Below are positions 55,920 through 64,000 of a DNA stretch of 64,000 nt, piece after piece. The notes beneath the pieces were generated by a model. It was not told the origin of the DNA and did no database searches. It worked only from the letters and a program-made list of their open reading frames with translations. The position numbers and the translations under genes are program-made. The DNA comes from Chelonoidis abingdonii (lineage: Eukaryota > Chordata > Testudines > Testudinidae), in assembly GCF_003597395.2 (NCBI RefSeq), contig NC_133774.1:37555881-37619880 (forward strand). The letters run 5' to 3'. How positions within the stretch are numbered: position 1 is the first letter of the stretch; each line of letters opens with the position of its first letter.

Positions 55920-56634
55920 AGCATAGTAGAGCCCAATGAAATGACAATTAACACTTTCAACAATCCTTATATTGACTGGGTAAATGTCCCTCAGAGATAA
56001 AGTTTCTAGACACTATAAGTGATCACTTCTTGGAGCAGCTAGTCATGGAACCCACAATGGGAGAGGTAATTCTTGACGTAGTCCTAAATTGAGCACAGGA
56101 TCCGGTCTAAGCAGTAACTATAGCTGAACTGCTTAGTAATAGTGACCTTAATGTAATTAAATTTAACATCCTTGTAAGGGGGAATAATACCCAAAAAAAC
56201 CCCAACTATAGTAGCATTTCCCCTCAAGAAGGGGAATTGCACAAAAATGATGCTTGTTAGATGGAAATTAAAAGGAGCTGGTCCCAAGGGTTAAATGCAA
56301 CATGGGGGCTAATTAAAAACACCATAGAAGAGGCCATAATGACAAATAGGTGGATTAATGGAGGCCATTAGAGCCACCAAGGCATCGTTTTAAAATTTGG
56401 AAGCTGAGTCCTAGCGAGGGTAATAGGAAGGTGCACAAACTCTAATAGGGCAGGCCAAGAAAGAATTTGAGAAGCAACTTGCTAAAGATGCAAAAACAAC
56501 TGTAAGAATTATTTTAAAATACATCAGAATCAAGAAGCCTGCCAGACAGGCAATGGGGCCACTACGTAACCAAGTTGTTAACCTTGTCTTCCTTGAAGAT
56601 TCCTTTATGGCAGAGAAGCTAAATTAATTATTTG
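55920..56634 (+). pseudogene. CR1 LINE ORF2, endonuclease end and linker region
   Basis: Plus-strand blocks in CR1 order: INTFNNPYIDWVNV near 55950, then a stretch around ATTCTTGACGTAGTCCTAAA, LNVIKFNI near 56150, and AAGAAAGAATTTGAGAAGCA near 56457. ACATCAGAATCAAGAAGCCTGC comes near 56521. These precede the reverse transcriptase in ORF2. Stops occur throughout. The element resumes after the insertion at 56648-57029. Confidence 0.75.
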
Positions 56635-56647
56635 CATCACATCAGAG
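56635..56647 (+). repeat. Left 13-bp target duplication of the nested CR1
   Basis: CATCACATCAGAG, repeated exactly at 57030-57042. Confidence 0.85.
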
Positions 56648-57029
56648 AATATTAAGGTTGGAAGAGATCTCAGGAGGTCATCTAGTCCAATCTCCTGCTC
56701 AAAGCAGGACACAACACCAATTAAATCATCCCAGCCAAGGCTTCATCAAGCCAGGCCTTAAAAACGTCTAAGGATGGAGATTCCACCACCTCTCTAGGTA
56801 ACCCGTTCCAGTGCTTCACCACCCTCCTAGTGAAAGTTCCCCCCCGCCCCCCAATATCCTACCTAGACCTCCCCCACTGCAACTTGAGACCACTGCTTCT
56901 TGTTTTGTCATCTGCCACCACTGAAGGAAGCCTAGCTCCATTCTCTTTGGAACCCCCCTTCAGGTAGTTGAAGGCTGCTATTAAATCCCTGCTCACTCTT
57001 CTCTTCTCCAGACTAAATAACCCCAGTTC
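56648..57029 (-). pseudogene. Nested CR1 LINE 3' fragment inserted in another CR1
   Basis: A 382-bp minus-strand CR1 end, the same segment as at 18085: the 3' region AGTCCAATCTCCTGCTC, then the ORF2 C-terminus (SLEVF-type residues near 56780 and the RRE-type thumb near 56990). It lies inside a plus-strand CR1 and is bounded by an exact 13-bp duplication. A run of C (56827-56845) breaks the frame. 5'-truncated. Confidence 0.88.
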
Positions 57030-57042
57030 CATCACATCAGAG
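57030..57042 (+). repeat. Right 13-bp target duplication of the nested CR1
   Basis: Exact copy of 56635-56647. Confidence 0.85.
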
Positions 57043-57140
57043 CTATCCCTTTTGGCCTACAAATCTGAAATACTGTCCCACCCTGATATGTCAGTAGAAG
57101 AGATATTAAAACAAATTGAATAAACTGTACTAAATCACTA
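57043..57140 (+). pseudogene. Continuation of the interrupted CR1 ORF2
   Basis: AAATCTGAAATACTGTCCCA and TCAGTAGAAGAGATATTAAA read KSEILSHPDMSVEEILKQIE, which follows directly the linker block lost at 56634 in the CR1 order. Confidence 0.7.
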
Positions 57141-57320
57141 GGTTCTTTTTTTGAATCCTGTTCATCTTGGCCGTCACCATATCCTCTGGTAAGGCTTTCC
57201 ATAGGCTGAGTAGGTGTTGTGTGAAAAAAATACTACTTTGGTTGGTTTTAAATCTTCTGCCTATTACTTTCATTTGGTGACCCCTAGTTCTTGTGTTACA
57301 TTATGAGGAGCAAATAGGGT
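57141..57320 (-). pseudogene. Another CR1 LINE C-terminal fragment
   Basis: The minus strand reads NTRTRGHQMKVIGRRFKTNQ, then FFTQHLLSLWKALPEDMV, the C-terminus of a distinct CR1 subfamily. It is cut off at GTTCTTTTTTTG on the left side. Confidence 0.7.
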
Positions 57321-57554
57321 TTGTGCATATCATTTTCTATTAATAAAATGACAGACTTTATAGGTGCTTGTACTTTCCAGGAGAGAGCTGGGCAGAACAA
57401 GATGGACATTTCGGGGAAAGTCAGGGACCAGAAATTTGCTGGTATTTCTCTGTAGTGTAATTCTTGAGTGGCTAGCTGTAGCACTCACACAACATAATTG
57501 GAAGTAACTTACATGCTGGAATCCTTTCTTTTGAGGATATTGGGGCAGGGCCCT
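57321..57554. other. Short unassigned spacer
   Basis: Nothing recognised between two CR1 fragments. Confidence 0.45.
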
Positions 57555-58310
57555 GACGCTGTCACTTTTGGGAAGGCTCCATACCCTTGCCCTGAAAGCT
57601 TCAACTCAGTGCACAGGAGCAGTCAAAAAGGCTAATAGAATGTTAGGAACTATTAGGAAAGGGATGGAAAATAAGACAGAAAATATAATCCCACTGTGTA
57701 AATCCATGGTGTGCCTAAGCCTTGAATCTGTGTCTCGTTCTGGTTGCCCCATCTCGGAGGATATAGTGGAAGGACGACAAAGATGATCAAGGGCAAGGAA
57801 TGACTTTCATAAAAGTAGAGATTAAAAAGATTAAGGCTGGTCATTTTAGAAAAGGGACTACAAAGTGGGGGAGGAGGGGATGGGACGACCGCTGTCTATA
57901 AAATCACAAATGGTGTGGCCAAGATAAATGTTTGTTTTTCCTACAATACAAAAGTCCAGGGTCAGGCAATGAAATTAATAAAAAGAAGGTTTAATGCAAA
58001 CAAGAGAATACTTTTACCACACAACACACAATTAACCCATGGAACTCATTGCTGTGGGATATTGTGATAGCCAAAAGTGTAGCTGGATTCAAAAAAGAAC
58101 TAGAAGCCTACGCAGGATAGATCCATTCCTGGCTATTAGCCAAGATGGTCAGGGATGCAACCCCTATGTTCAGCATAACCCGGAACCTCTGACTGCCAGA
58201 AGCTGGAAGAGGAAGATGGGTGTATCACTCCAGCTGCCCTGTTCTATACACTAGACTAGATGGACCATTGGTCTGACCTAGTGTGTCAGTACTTACAAAT
58301 AAAACTAAAC
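57555..58310 (+). pseudogene. CR1 LINE ORF2 C-terminus and 3' end
   Basis: AGAVKKANRMLGTIRKGMEN and KTENIIPLCKSMVCLSLESV (57610-57730) are the CR1 block before the thumb. PWNSLLWDIVIAKSV with AGFKKELEAYAG near 58040-58100 is the ORF2 end. The 3' region finishes with TAGACTAGATGGACCATTGG. It may be the tail of the same element as 55920-57140, but the missing middle makes this uncertain. Inactive through stops and frameshifts. Confidence 0.85.
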
Positions 58311-59841
58311 TAATTGTAAGTTCCGGAAGGGACCAGCCAGTGAAAGATACCCTCTGAGTCAGGACCTCTGCCAATAGCCATTAGTTAAATTATTATTTTA
58401 ACAGGCATCCTACACTTTCCCATATCATAAAGTAGTAACTACATTGTAAGGAGCTAGAAAGGGAGCACACGCTCCACAAATGTAATATTTCTTAACCTGC
58501 TATGTCAAGGATATATCTGTGTATTCTTCCCTAACTTGTAATCTTTTCAGCTTGCCACACAAACACCACAGTATTGGTAATACATCTTGGTGCACTGTGA
58601 GACACGCTAGATAGTGAGGATTACTTTCCCAGGGCCACATCCCTCCTCCCTAGTGCTTTAATTTGTAATGAAAGAGGTGCCAGGGCTCAAGCAACTTTTT
58701 TTCTTTTACTTTCATAACTGACCTGGTAAGCCCAGAGGTGCCAGGGCTCAACCTTGGCACAAATTAAGCATGACTCTTCCTCCCTTTTTAGTTTACAACC
58801 ACATAGTGTTTCCCTTCCATGTTACATAAACACAGCTACCAGGAGAAATCTAACGGCTCCCACAAATTATACGTTCAGTGCACCACTGAACCCAGCAAAT
58901 CATCCAGTTGAAGAAGTGATTCTTCATGTTCATGTACTTGGGATTTGAGATTATAGCAGATGTTAGGGTGGGAGAAGAGGTAGAAGAAGGTATGGGGGGG
59001 ATAGGACAACAAGGGGAAAGATGGGGGGAAATAGGGGGTATGGAGGGAAGACATGGGGTAGGCAGAGGAAGACGGGATGTAGGAAAAGAGGCAATCTGGG
59101 CAGGGTCAGAGGGAAGAAGTAGGAGGCAATAGAGAGAACAGAAATCACTGTCCATGTAATTAAGCAAATTGCACTGGTCGTCTTCTGTGTTGGCCCATAG
59201 AGGGTATAACCATGGTGCCTTGCAGAGATGGGAGCAATTTCTCTCACGTCCAGCACAAAGCTGCTGGGCTTTGAGGGCTCCCAGCAGTAAAGTGTGGTGA
59301 CACAGCAAGGTCTCCCACTGGCCTCAATTTTAAAAAGTGGTATTGGAGCTCTCAAACTCCTATAGAGCCAATAGGGAGCTGGCCCGCCCCCTGGTGATCT
59401 CCTGGGTGTACATGGGTTCTGAGTTAACAAACAAACTTCGTATAATCACAAACAAATGGATCATGTTGTTCTGTCCATTTGGGGATGTCAAATGTTTCCT
59501 TGATTTTCCCCAGCACAAATACAGGAGGGAAGGCACTTAATATTGTAATACACAATTTAAATAAACCTTTTCCACAGTCAGTTCATTCCATTGAAATATA
59601 TTTGGGATGAAGTCCTCCCTTAACTCCTTGCTGGGCGTGCTTTATTCTGCCATTTGAGAATTAACATACATGTCCCAGAAGGCTGACATTTAAAAATGTT
59701 TTTGGAACTTCTGTATTTTGTGTCTGGATCCTGAGATTCCACGGAGTACATGTCTTACCCATGTCAGCAATGCAGGGAGCATCTTTACAACCTTAGAGAG
59801 AGAGAGATGAGAAGGCAGCTCTTGTGCCAAGAATAAAGGAC
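58311..59841. other. Unassigned sequence with a purine-rich stretch
   Basis: 58970-59135 is strongly G/A-rich on the plus strand, which creates long open frames on the minus strand (58850-59430). No repeat family recognised. Confidence 0.4.
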
Positions 59842-59916
59842 AAAATTTTCAAAAATGGGTGCCTAAAGTTAAGCTCCTATGACCATTTTTAAGGCATATC
59901 AATAAATGGCCTGATT
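59842..59916 (-). repeat. Inverted copy of the GAAAACCAGGCC family
   Basis: CAAAATTTTCAAAAATGGGT, then GCCTAAAGTTAAGCTCCTAT and AAATGGCCTGATT. Inverted relative to 14801-14886. Confidence 0.5.
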
Positions 59917-59950
59917 ATTATTATTATTTTTTTTCTAAAATGTGAAGTGC

Positions 59951-60652
59951 TGTAGCAGTTTCCTACTCCACACTAGACACACCCCTTTGTGGCTGGGTCT
60001 GGGGACTAGCTTTCATCCTGTCCAGCATTCCCTTCCATTGCTTGCTTGTCTCACAGCCCCTCTTGCTCCTCAGGATTCAGTATTCTCTGTGTGATTCAAC
60101 CTCTGGCCAGGTCACTATTTAGCTCTCCCCTTCTGTGGTATCAAAGTCCGATTAGACAAGTTGTCTGTCTGCTGTCTTCTGACCCACTTCCAAGTCTGTG
60201 CCACTTCCCCAGTGACTGGTAGGGGAACCTGGGCTCATCCAGGTTCCAGCCCAAGCCCCCTATCCCCAGCAACCACAGTCTGCTCTAGCTGCAACCCTGT
60301 TGGCTGTTTCCCTTGGCTCTTTTCTATCCTCTGACCCACCTCTGGGTTTAACACTGGAACTTCCTCTGCTCCCCAGGGCTACTTATAGTCCATGGCAGCA
60401 TCCTAGGACTTCTTCTCTCCCCAGAACTCCTCCTACCTAGCCAATGCCACTCCTTTCTAGGGAGTGAGTACAGAGGTCCTCCCTGAAGCCCCTCCCACCC
60501 CCAACTTCCTCCTCTTCCAGCTGGGCTTCATCTGCAATTACGGTTTATAAATCCCTGGGGCTCCCTTCAAGTATGACTGTGCTGGTTCACTGGATCTCTC
60601 TGATCTACATTAACCTCTTTGGGGCTTGTGTGGGGGTGAACCCTCCATCACA
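59951..60652 (+). mobile_element. Possible solo LTR
   Basis: Starts TGTAGCAGTTTCC and ends CCCTCCATCACA, with a TATA-like TTTATAAA near 60544, 109 bases before the end. It is C-rich and has the look of turtle LTRs that contain GGGGCTCCCTTCAAG. No target duplication is visible and there is no polyadenylation signal, so this may be another kind of repeat. Confidence 0.35.
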
Positions 60653-61580
60653 AGCATGCAGAATTCCCAATGATTTTCAAACTATTGAAGGAAAAATGGG
60701 TACTGCTAGGTGCAGCACTTTGGGACATCTGTCTCCTTTATTGACAGTGCCTATGTGGAAGCTGAGCTCTATTCAAAAGTGTGGCCCTAAGTAATTCACC
60801 CCAGGTGTCATAGCAAGTTAGTAGGAGACTGTGCACTCAAATCTAGCACTCTCTCTCCTGCTCTAACATCTGGATTGTGCTTCTGGCCAGCAGTAGGATG
60901 TGCAGCATGCTGATAGGGGCTAGATTGCAATCTGGCCTGAGTAAGGCCCAGCATGTTGCTGTTCTGTCTCGGAACTGAGACCAAATTGCAAATCAGAGTC
61001 ACATTTTGGTCCTTGTGCTGTGAAAGAGTCAGCAGTGCCAGCTTTTCTGATGTACTTTATATCTTCTTTGTGTCAGGTTAGCTGTGCTGGCAAATTCATT
61101 GATGAGGAACGGAGCAAAGAGCTACACCCAATGTCTGTCGCCAGCTACATGCTCCCACGCAGATAGGTAGAGAGTAGGAGTGGTGGACTGGCAGTAGCTG
61201 CTCTCCCACTTCTGCTGATATCTGTGGTATGTAGTAAGCATATGGGAGGAAGGGTGCTCTTTACTGCTCTGCTGACTCTGGTGTGTAGAAAACAAGGTGG
61301 TTTTGCATGTCTTGTTCTGCCTGCAGAGCACTCCTGACTCAGTATGATGTAGTCAGAAGGAAAGGCACAAGAGAACTTCTCTGTCTGGCCACAGTCAGCT
61401 CCTGGATTAAAAAAAGGTTGACACAGCTGGATACAACTATCATGATCTATAATCTTAACATCTTTATAAGACAGCTGCAGCACTGAGCCAGCCCTGTATC
61501 TGTGGTCAGTTTAGGCTGATCTGACTCACAGGTGTTGTTTTTTCTTCCTTTAAGAACCCTCCTTATTGTGTACTATGGAT
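60653..61580. other. Unassigned non-coding sequence
   Basis: No recognised repeat or exon. Confidence 0.45.
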
Positions 61581-61581
61581 G

Positions 61582-61710
61582 CTAGGGTGAACAGATAGCA
61601 AGTGTGAAAAATCAGGATGAGGGGTGCGTGGGTGGGTAATAGGTGCCTATTTAGGCAAAAACCCCAAATCGGGACTGTCCCTATAAGATTGGGACATCTG
61701 GTCTCCCTAG
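61582..61710. mobile_element. Short palindrome-ended element, 129 bp
   Basis: The left end is CTAGGGTGAACAGATAGC. The right end, inverted, is CTAGGGAGACCAGATGTC. ATG flanks both sides, which may be a 3-bp duplication. The interior AAAAATCAGGATG and ATCGGGACTGTCCC is characteristic of a repeat abundant in turtles. No coding sequence. Confidence 0.65.
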
Positions 61711-62320
61711 ATGTGACTAAGATTGCAGTCAGAGATGTGATGTACACAAAATCCAGTCCTTTTAAAGGTATTCATTGAAAAACAAGCCCCAAACCAAATA
61801 TGAATGGCAAATAATAAAAATGGCTGTCATCCTAGAGTTGTGGTCATTTTAAACGTACAGCATCTTCCTCCCACTACTTCTTCCTAGTGCAGGAGGTTCC
61901 CTCACCTGCTCCAGCCCTCTACCACCATACTTCTTAGTGCAGGGGAATTGCTCCCATCCACTGTCCTGGACATCTCTCCCTCTCCCTCTTCTCCTGAAAC
62001 ACCTCCCTGTCAACATTTCCAAACAACCCTCTTACACCTTTCTTCTGCCACTCTGACTGTTGAGTCTCCTCCACCAGCCCCAGCCTTCCTATTGGATGGT
62101 CCCCCTTGCTACTTATCAAATAGCTATAGCTTGCTATTTATCATACTAGACACAGTGGACTCACTCCATCTATAATATGTGTGGATCTGTATTTATATCT
62201 GTATACACAAACCAACTTTGTGTATTACTAAACTATAGCACAATTTATCACATTTCATCAGGATTACCATTTCCTCCTCAGCAGAGGCTCAAGGACTGGG
62301 ATAGCATATGGTGCAGCAGG
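61711..62320. other. Unassigned non-coding sequence
   Basis: Nothing recognised. The open frames are short and motif-free. Confidence 0.45.
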
Positions 62321-62321
62321 T

Positions 62322-63415
62322 CAGGAATAACAACGAGGAGTCTTTGTGGCACCTTAGAGACTAACAAATGTATTTGGTCATAAGCTTTTGTGGGATATAA
62401 CCCACTTCATCAGATGCATGGAATGGAAAATATAGTAAGCAGGTATAAATATACAGCACATGAAAAGATGGGAGTTGCCTTACCGTGTGTGTGTGGGGAG
62501 GAGGGAGTCAGTGCTAATGAGGTCAATTCAGTTAGGGTGGATGTAGTCCATTCCCAACAGACAAGAAGGGGTGGATATCAACAGAGGGGAAAATTACTTT
62601 TTGTAATGACCCAGCTACTCCCAATCTTTATTCGGGTTTAATTTGATGGTGTCAAGTCTGCAAATTAATTCCAGTTCTGCAGTTTCTTGTTGAAGTCTGT
62701 TTTTGAAGCAGCAACTAAACACTACACAACAGAAACACAAACCCAGGAACCAACCCCTGCAACAAACCCCGTTGCCAACTCTGTCCACATATCTATTCAA
62801 GTGACACCATCATAGGATCCAGCCACATCAACCACACCATCAGGGGCTCGTTCACCTGCACGTCTACCAATGTGATATATGCCATCATGTGCCAGCAATG
62901 CCCCTCTGCCATGTACATTGGCCAAACTGCACAGTCTCTATGCAAAAGAATAAATGGACACAAATCAGATGTCAAGAATTGTAACATTCAAAAACCAGTA
63001 GGAGAGCACATCAATCTCCCTGGACACTCAATTACAGACTTAAAAGTGGCCATTCTTCAACAAAAAATCCTTCAAAAACAGACTTCAATGAGAAACTGCA
63101 GAACTGGAATTAATTTTCAAACTGGACACCATCAAATCAGGCCTGAATAAAGACTGGGAGTGGCTGGGTCACTACAAAAAACAATTTTCCCTCTGATATT
63201 CACCCCTGCTTGTCCACTATTGGGAATAGGTCAGATCCACTTGAATTGAATTGAGTTTGTTAGCAGTGACCCCCCACTTGGCAAGGCAACTCCCATCTTT
63301 TCATGTGCTGTATATTTATACCTGCCTACTGTATTTTCCACTCCATGCATCTGATGAAGTGGATTCTATCCCACGAAAGCTTATGCCCAAGTAAATTTGC
63401 TAGTCTCTCTAAGGC
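62322..63415. mobile_element. Two Penelope-like fragments joined head to head
   Basis: The left part (62322-62708) is the 3' end of a Penelope-like element in minus orientation, from GGCACCTTAGAGACTAACAA to the block ending TTTTTGAAG. The right part (62709-63415) runs in plus orientation from within the linker through the GIY-YIG domain to the 3' end TCTGATGAAGTGGATTCTAT and CCCACGAAAGCTTATGCCC. The left part and 63070-63415 are inverted copies of about 350-390 bp. The layout parallels the copy at 11313 but lacks the reverse transcriptase altogether. Confidence 0.87.
62757..63150 (+). pseudogene. Penelope-like GIY-YIG endonuclease domain, best preserved copy
   Basis: From 62872 the frame is open for 92 codons. 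MIYAIMCQQCPSAMYIGQTA contains both strands of the GIY-YIG fold. QSLCKRINGHKSD keeps the arginine and histidine of the active site, with C replacing the family's R four residues ahead. GHSITDLKVAILQQKIL completes the domain. Upstream, the C-x4-C-type linker (CNKPRCQLCPH) is readable but in another frame (62757-62870). The nuclease portion is uninterrupted, yet nothing indicates that it is expressed. Confidence 0.8.
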
Positions 63416-64000
63416 CTGGTCTACCCTACGCGTTTAAATCGATTTAAAGAGCGTTAAATCGATTTAACGCTGTACCCGTCCACACTACAACGCCTACGTA
63501 CCCCTGGCGAAGTATTTTCATTATATCCAGGATTTACAGTTTATTCAAATGTTTCACAGCACTCCACTATAAAAAATTGTTCCAGACCCCCATCTGCAAA
63601 GAAAAAGAGGTTGAAAGATGCACGAATATCAAAACTAAACCCCTGTGAAAAATTTGTATACAAAATGATACAAGTATTTTTTTGGATGGAGTGTGTGGGG
63701 TGCCGGGAAAAAAAATCTGAAGGCTCATGGTTGCCGGTGTATGTTATCTGCCAGGGCAATTGCCAGGAAAACGGCGGCGCAAGGATTGCAAGCTGATGTT
63801 CCTGGAGAAGAATGGACTAACACAATTTACCCAGAACCACGCCGTGAAACATAATGATTCAAGGGGACCCAGGGAAGTCAAGGGGCGGGCGACGCGGAAC
63901 TATAGGATAGCTAACGTGAAAGCTCCCACAGATGCGAACGCTTCAGAAATCGACGTGTAGCGGGCCGGACCATGGACTACACAACGGCCCAAATACTATG
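63414..64000 (+). mobile_element. CpG-rich DNA element running off the window
   Basis: Starts GGCCTGGTCTACCC, the terminus also seen at 13110. It holds two perfect palindromes, 63433-63448 (16 bp, TTTAAATCGATTTAAA) and 63451-63470 (20 bp, GCGTTAAATCGATTTAACGC). From about 63720 to the edge, CpG frequency rises. The open frame at 63727-63960 (77 codons) has no domain I recognise. The right end lies outside the window. It is probably a large non-autonomous element of the GGTCTACAC group. Confidence 0.55.

Noticed and set aside
58963..59430. Minus-strand open frame of 155 codons rich in P, L and F
   Set aside because: It comes from a G/A-rich run on the plus strand, with low-complexity residues and no domain.
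59951..60652. Assigning a retrovirus class to the possible third LTR
   Set aside because: No target duplication or polyadenylation signal is visible, so it is kept only as a low-confidence feature.

Overview
This window is gene-free as far as I can read it. No open reading frame resembles a host protein or an exon, and I see no tRNA, rRNA or CRISPR array. What it holds is a dense, nested layer of old transposable elements in AT-rich single-copy sequence. The combination points to a sauropsid genome, most likely a turtle and less likely a crocodilian: chicken-repeat-1 (CR1) LINEs, Penelope-like elements with a GIY-YIG endonuclease, a Tx1-type LINE, an L2-like LINE, MIR-type SINEs, several palindromic DNA-transposon families, and solo LTRs. 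The organism call is an inference from repeat content, and most repeat assignments rest on memory of these families rather than on a search.

Layout. 0-5 kb: a CR1 reverse-transcriptase fragment at the left edge, a hAT-type element with an 8-bp target duplication at 1.0-1.35 kb, and a MIR-like SINE near 4 kb. 5.2-9 kb: a large decayed Tx1-type LINE on the minus strand, with a gag-like ORF1, a broken zinc knuckle and a reverse transcriptase whose catalytic pair is mutated. 10.3-11.1 kb: an L2-like LINE. 11.3-13.05 kb: a Penelope-like element with inverted terminal arms and a 14-bp target duplication. 15.8-16.15 kb: a hAT element with a perfect 8-bp duplication. 17.9-18.5 kb: two CR1 tails meeting end to end. 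21-29 kb: L2-tail fragments, a GC-rich composite, palindromic elements, a long non-coding retroelement-like unit, and an inverted pair of ZNF143-like motifs. 29.86-30.61 kb: a solo LTR with a 5-bp duplication. 30.6-35.7 kb: no recognised repeat. 35.7-37.5 kb: a long CR1, a MIR-like SINE and a TA-flanked mariner-type element. 39.8-43.3 kb: a hAT element, a tRNA-like palindromic repeat, a minus-strand Penelope-like element and a GC-rich hAT-like core. 44.4-49.6 kb: a stack of nested DNA elements, including a 211-bp Penelope palindrome inside an older DNA repeat and a multi-hairpin CpG-rich element. 51.26-51.64 kb: a second solo LTR. 55.9-58.3 kb: a CR1 interrupted by an opposite-strand CR1 with a 13-bp target duplication. 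59.9-60.7 kb: a possible third LTR. 62.3-63.4 kb: two Penelope-like fragments joined head to head, one with an uninterrupted GIY-YIG domain. 63.4-64 kb: a CpG-rich DNA element running off the right edge.

There is no operon or pathway to describe. The biologically useful content is the insertion history, which target duplications fix in several places, and the Penelope-like elements. I found no convincing new biological system. The most unusual structures are the inverted-arm Penelope insertions, the short palindromic families, and the two LTRs that still carry recognisable promoter or polyadenylation signals.
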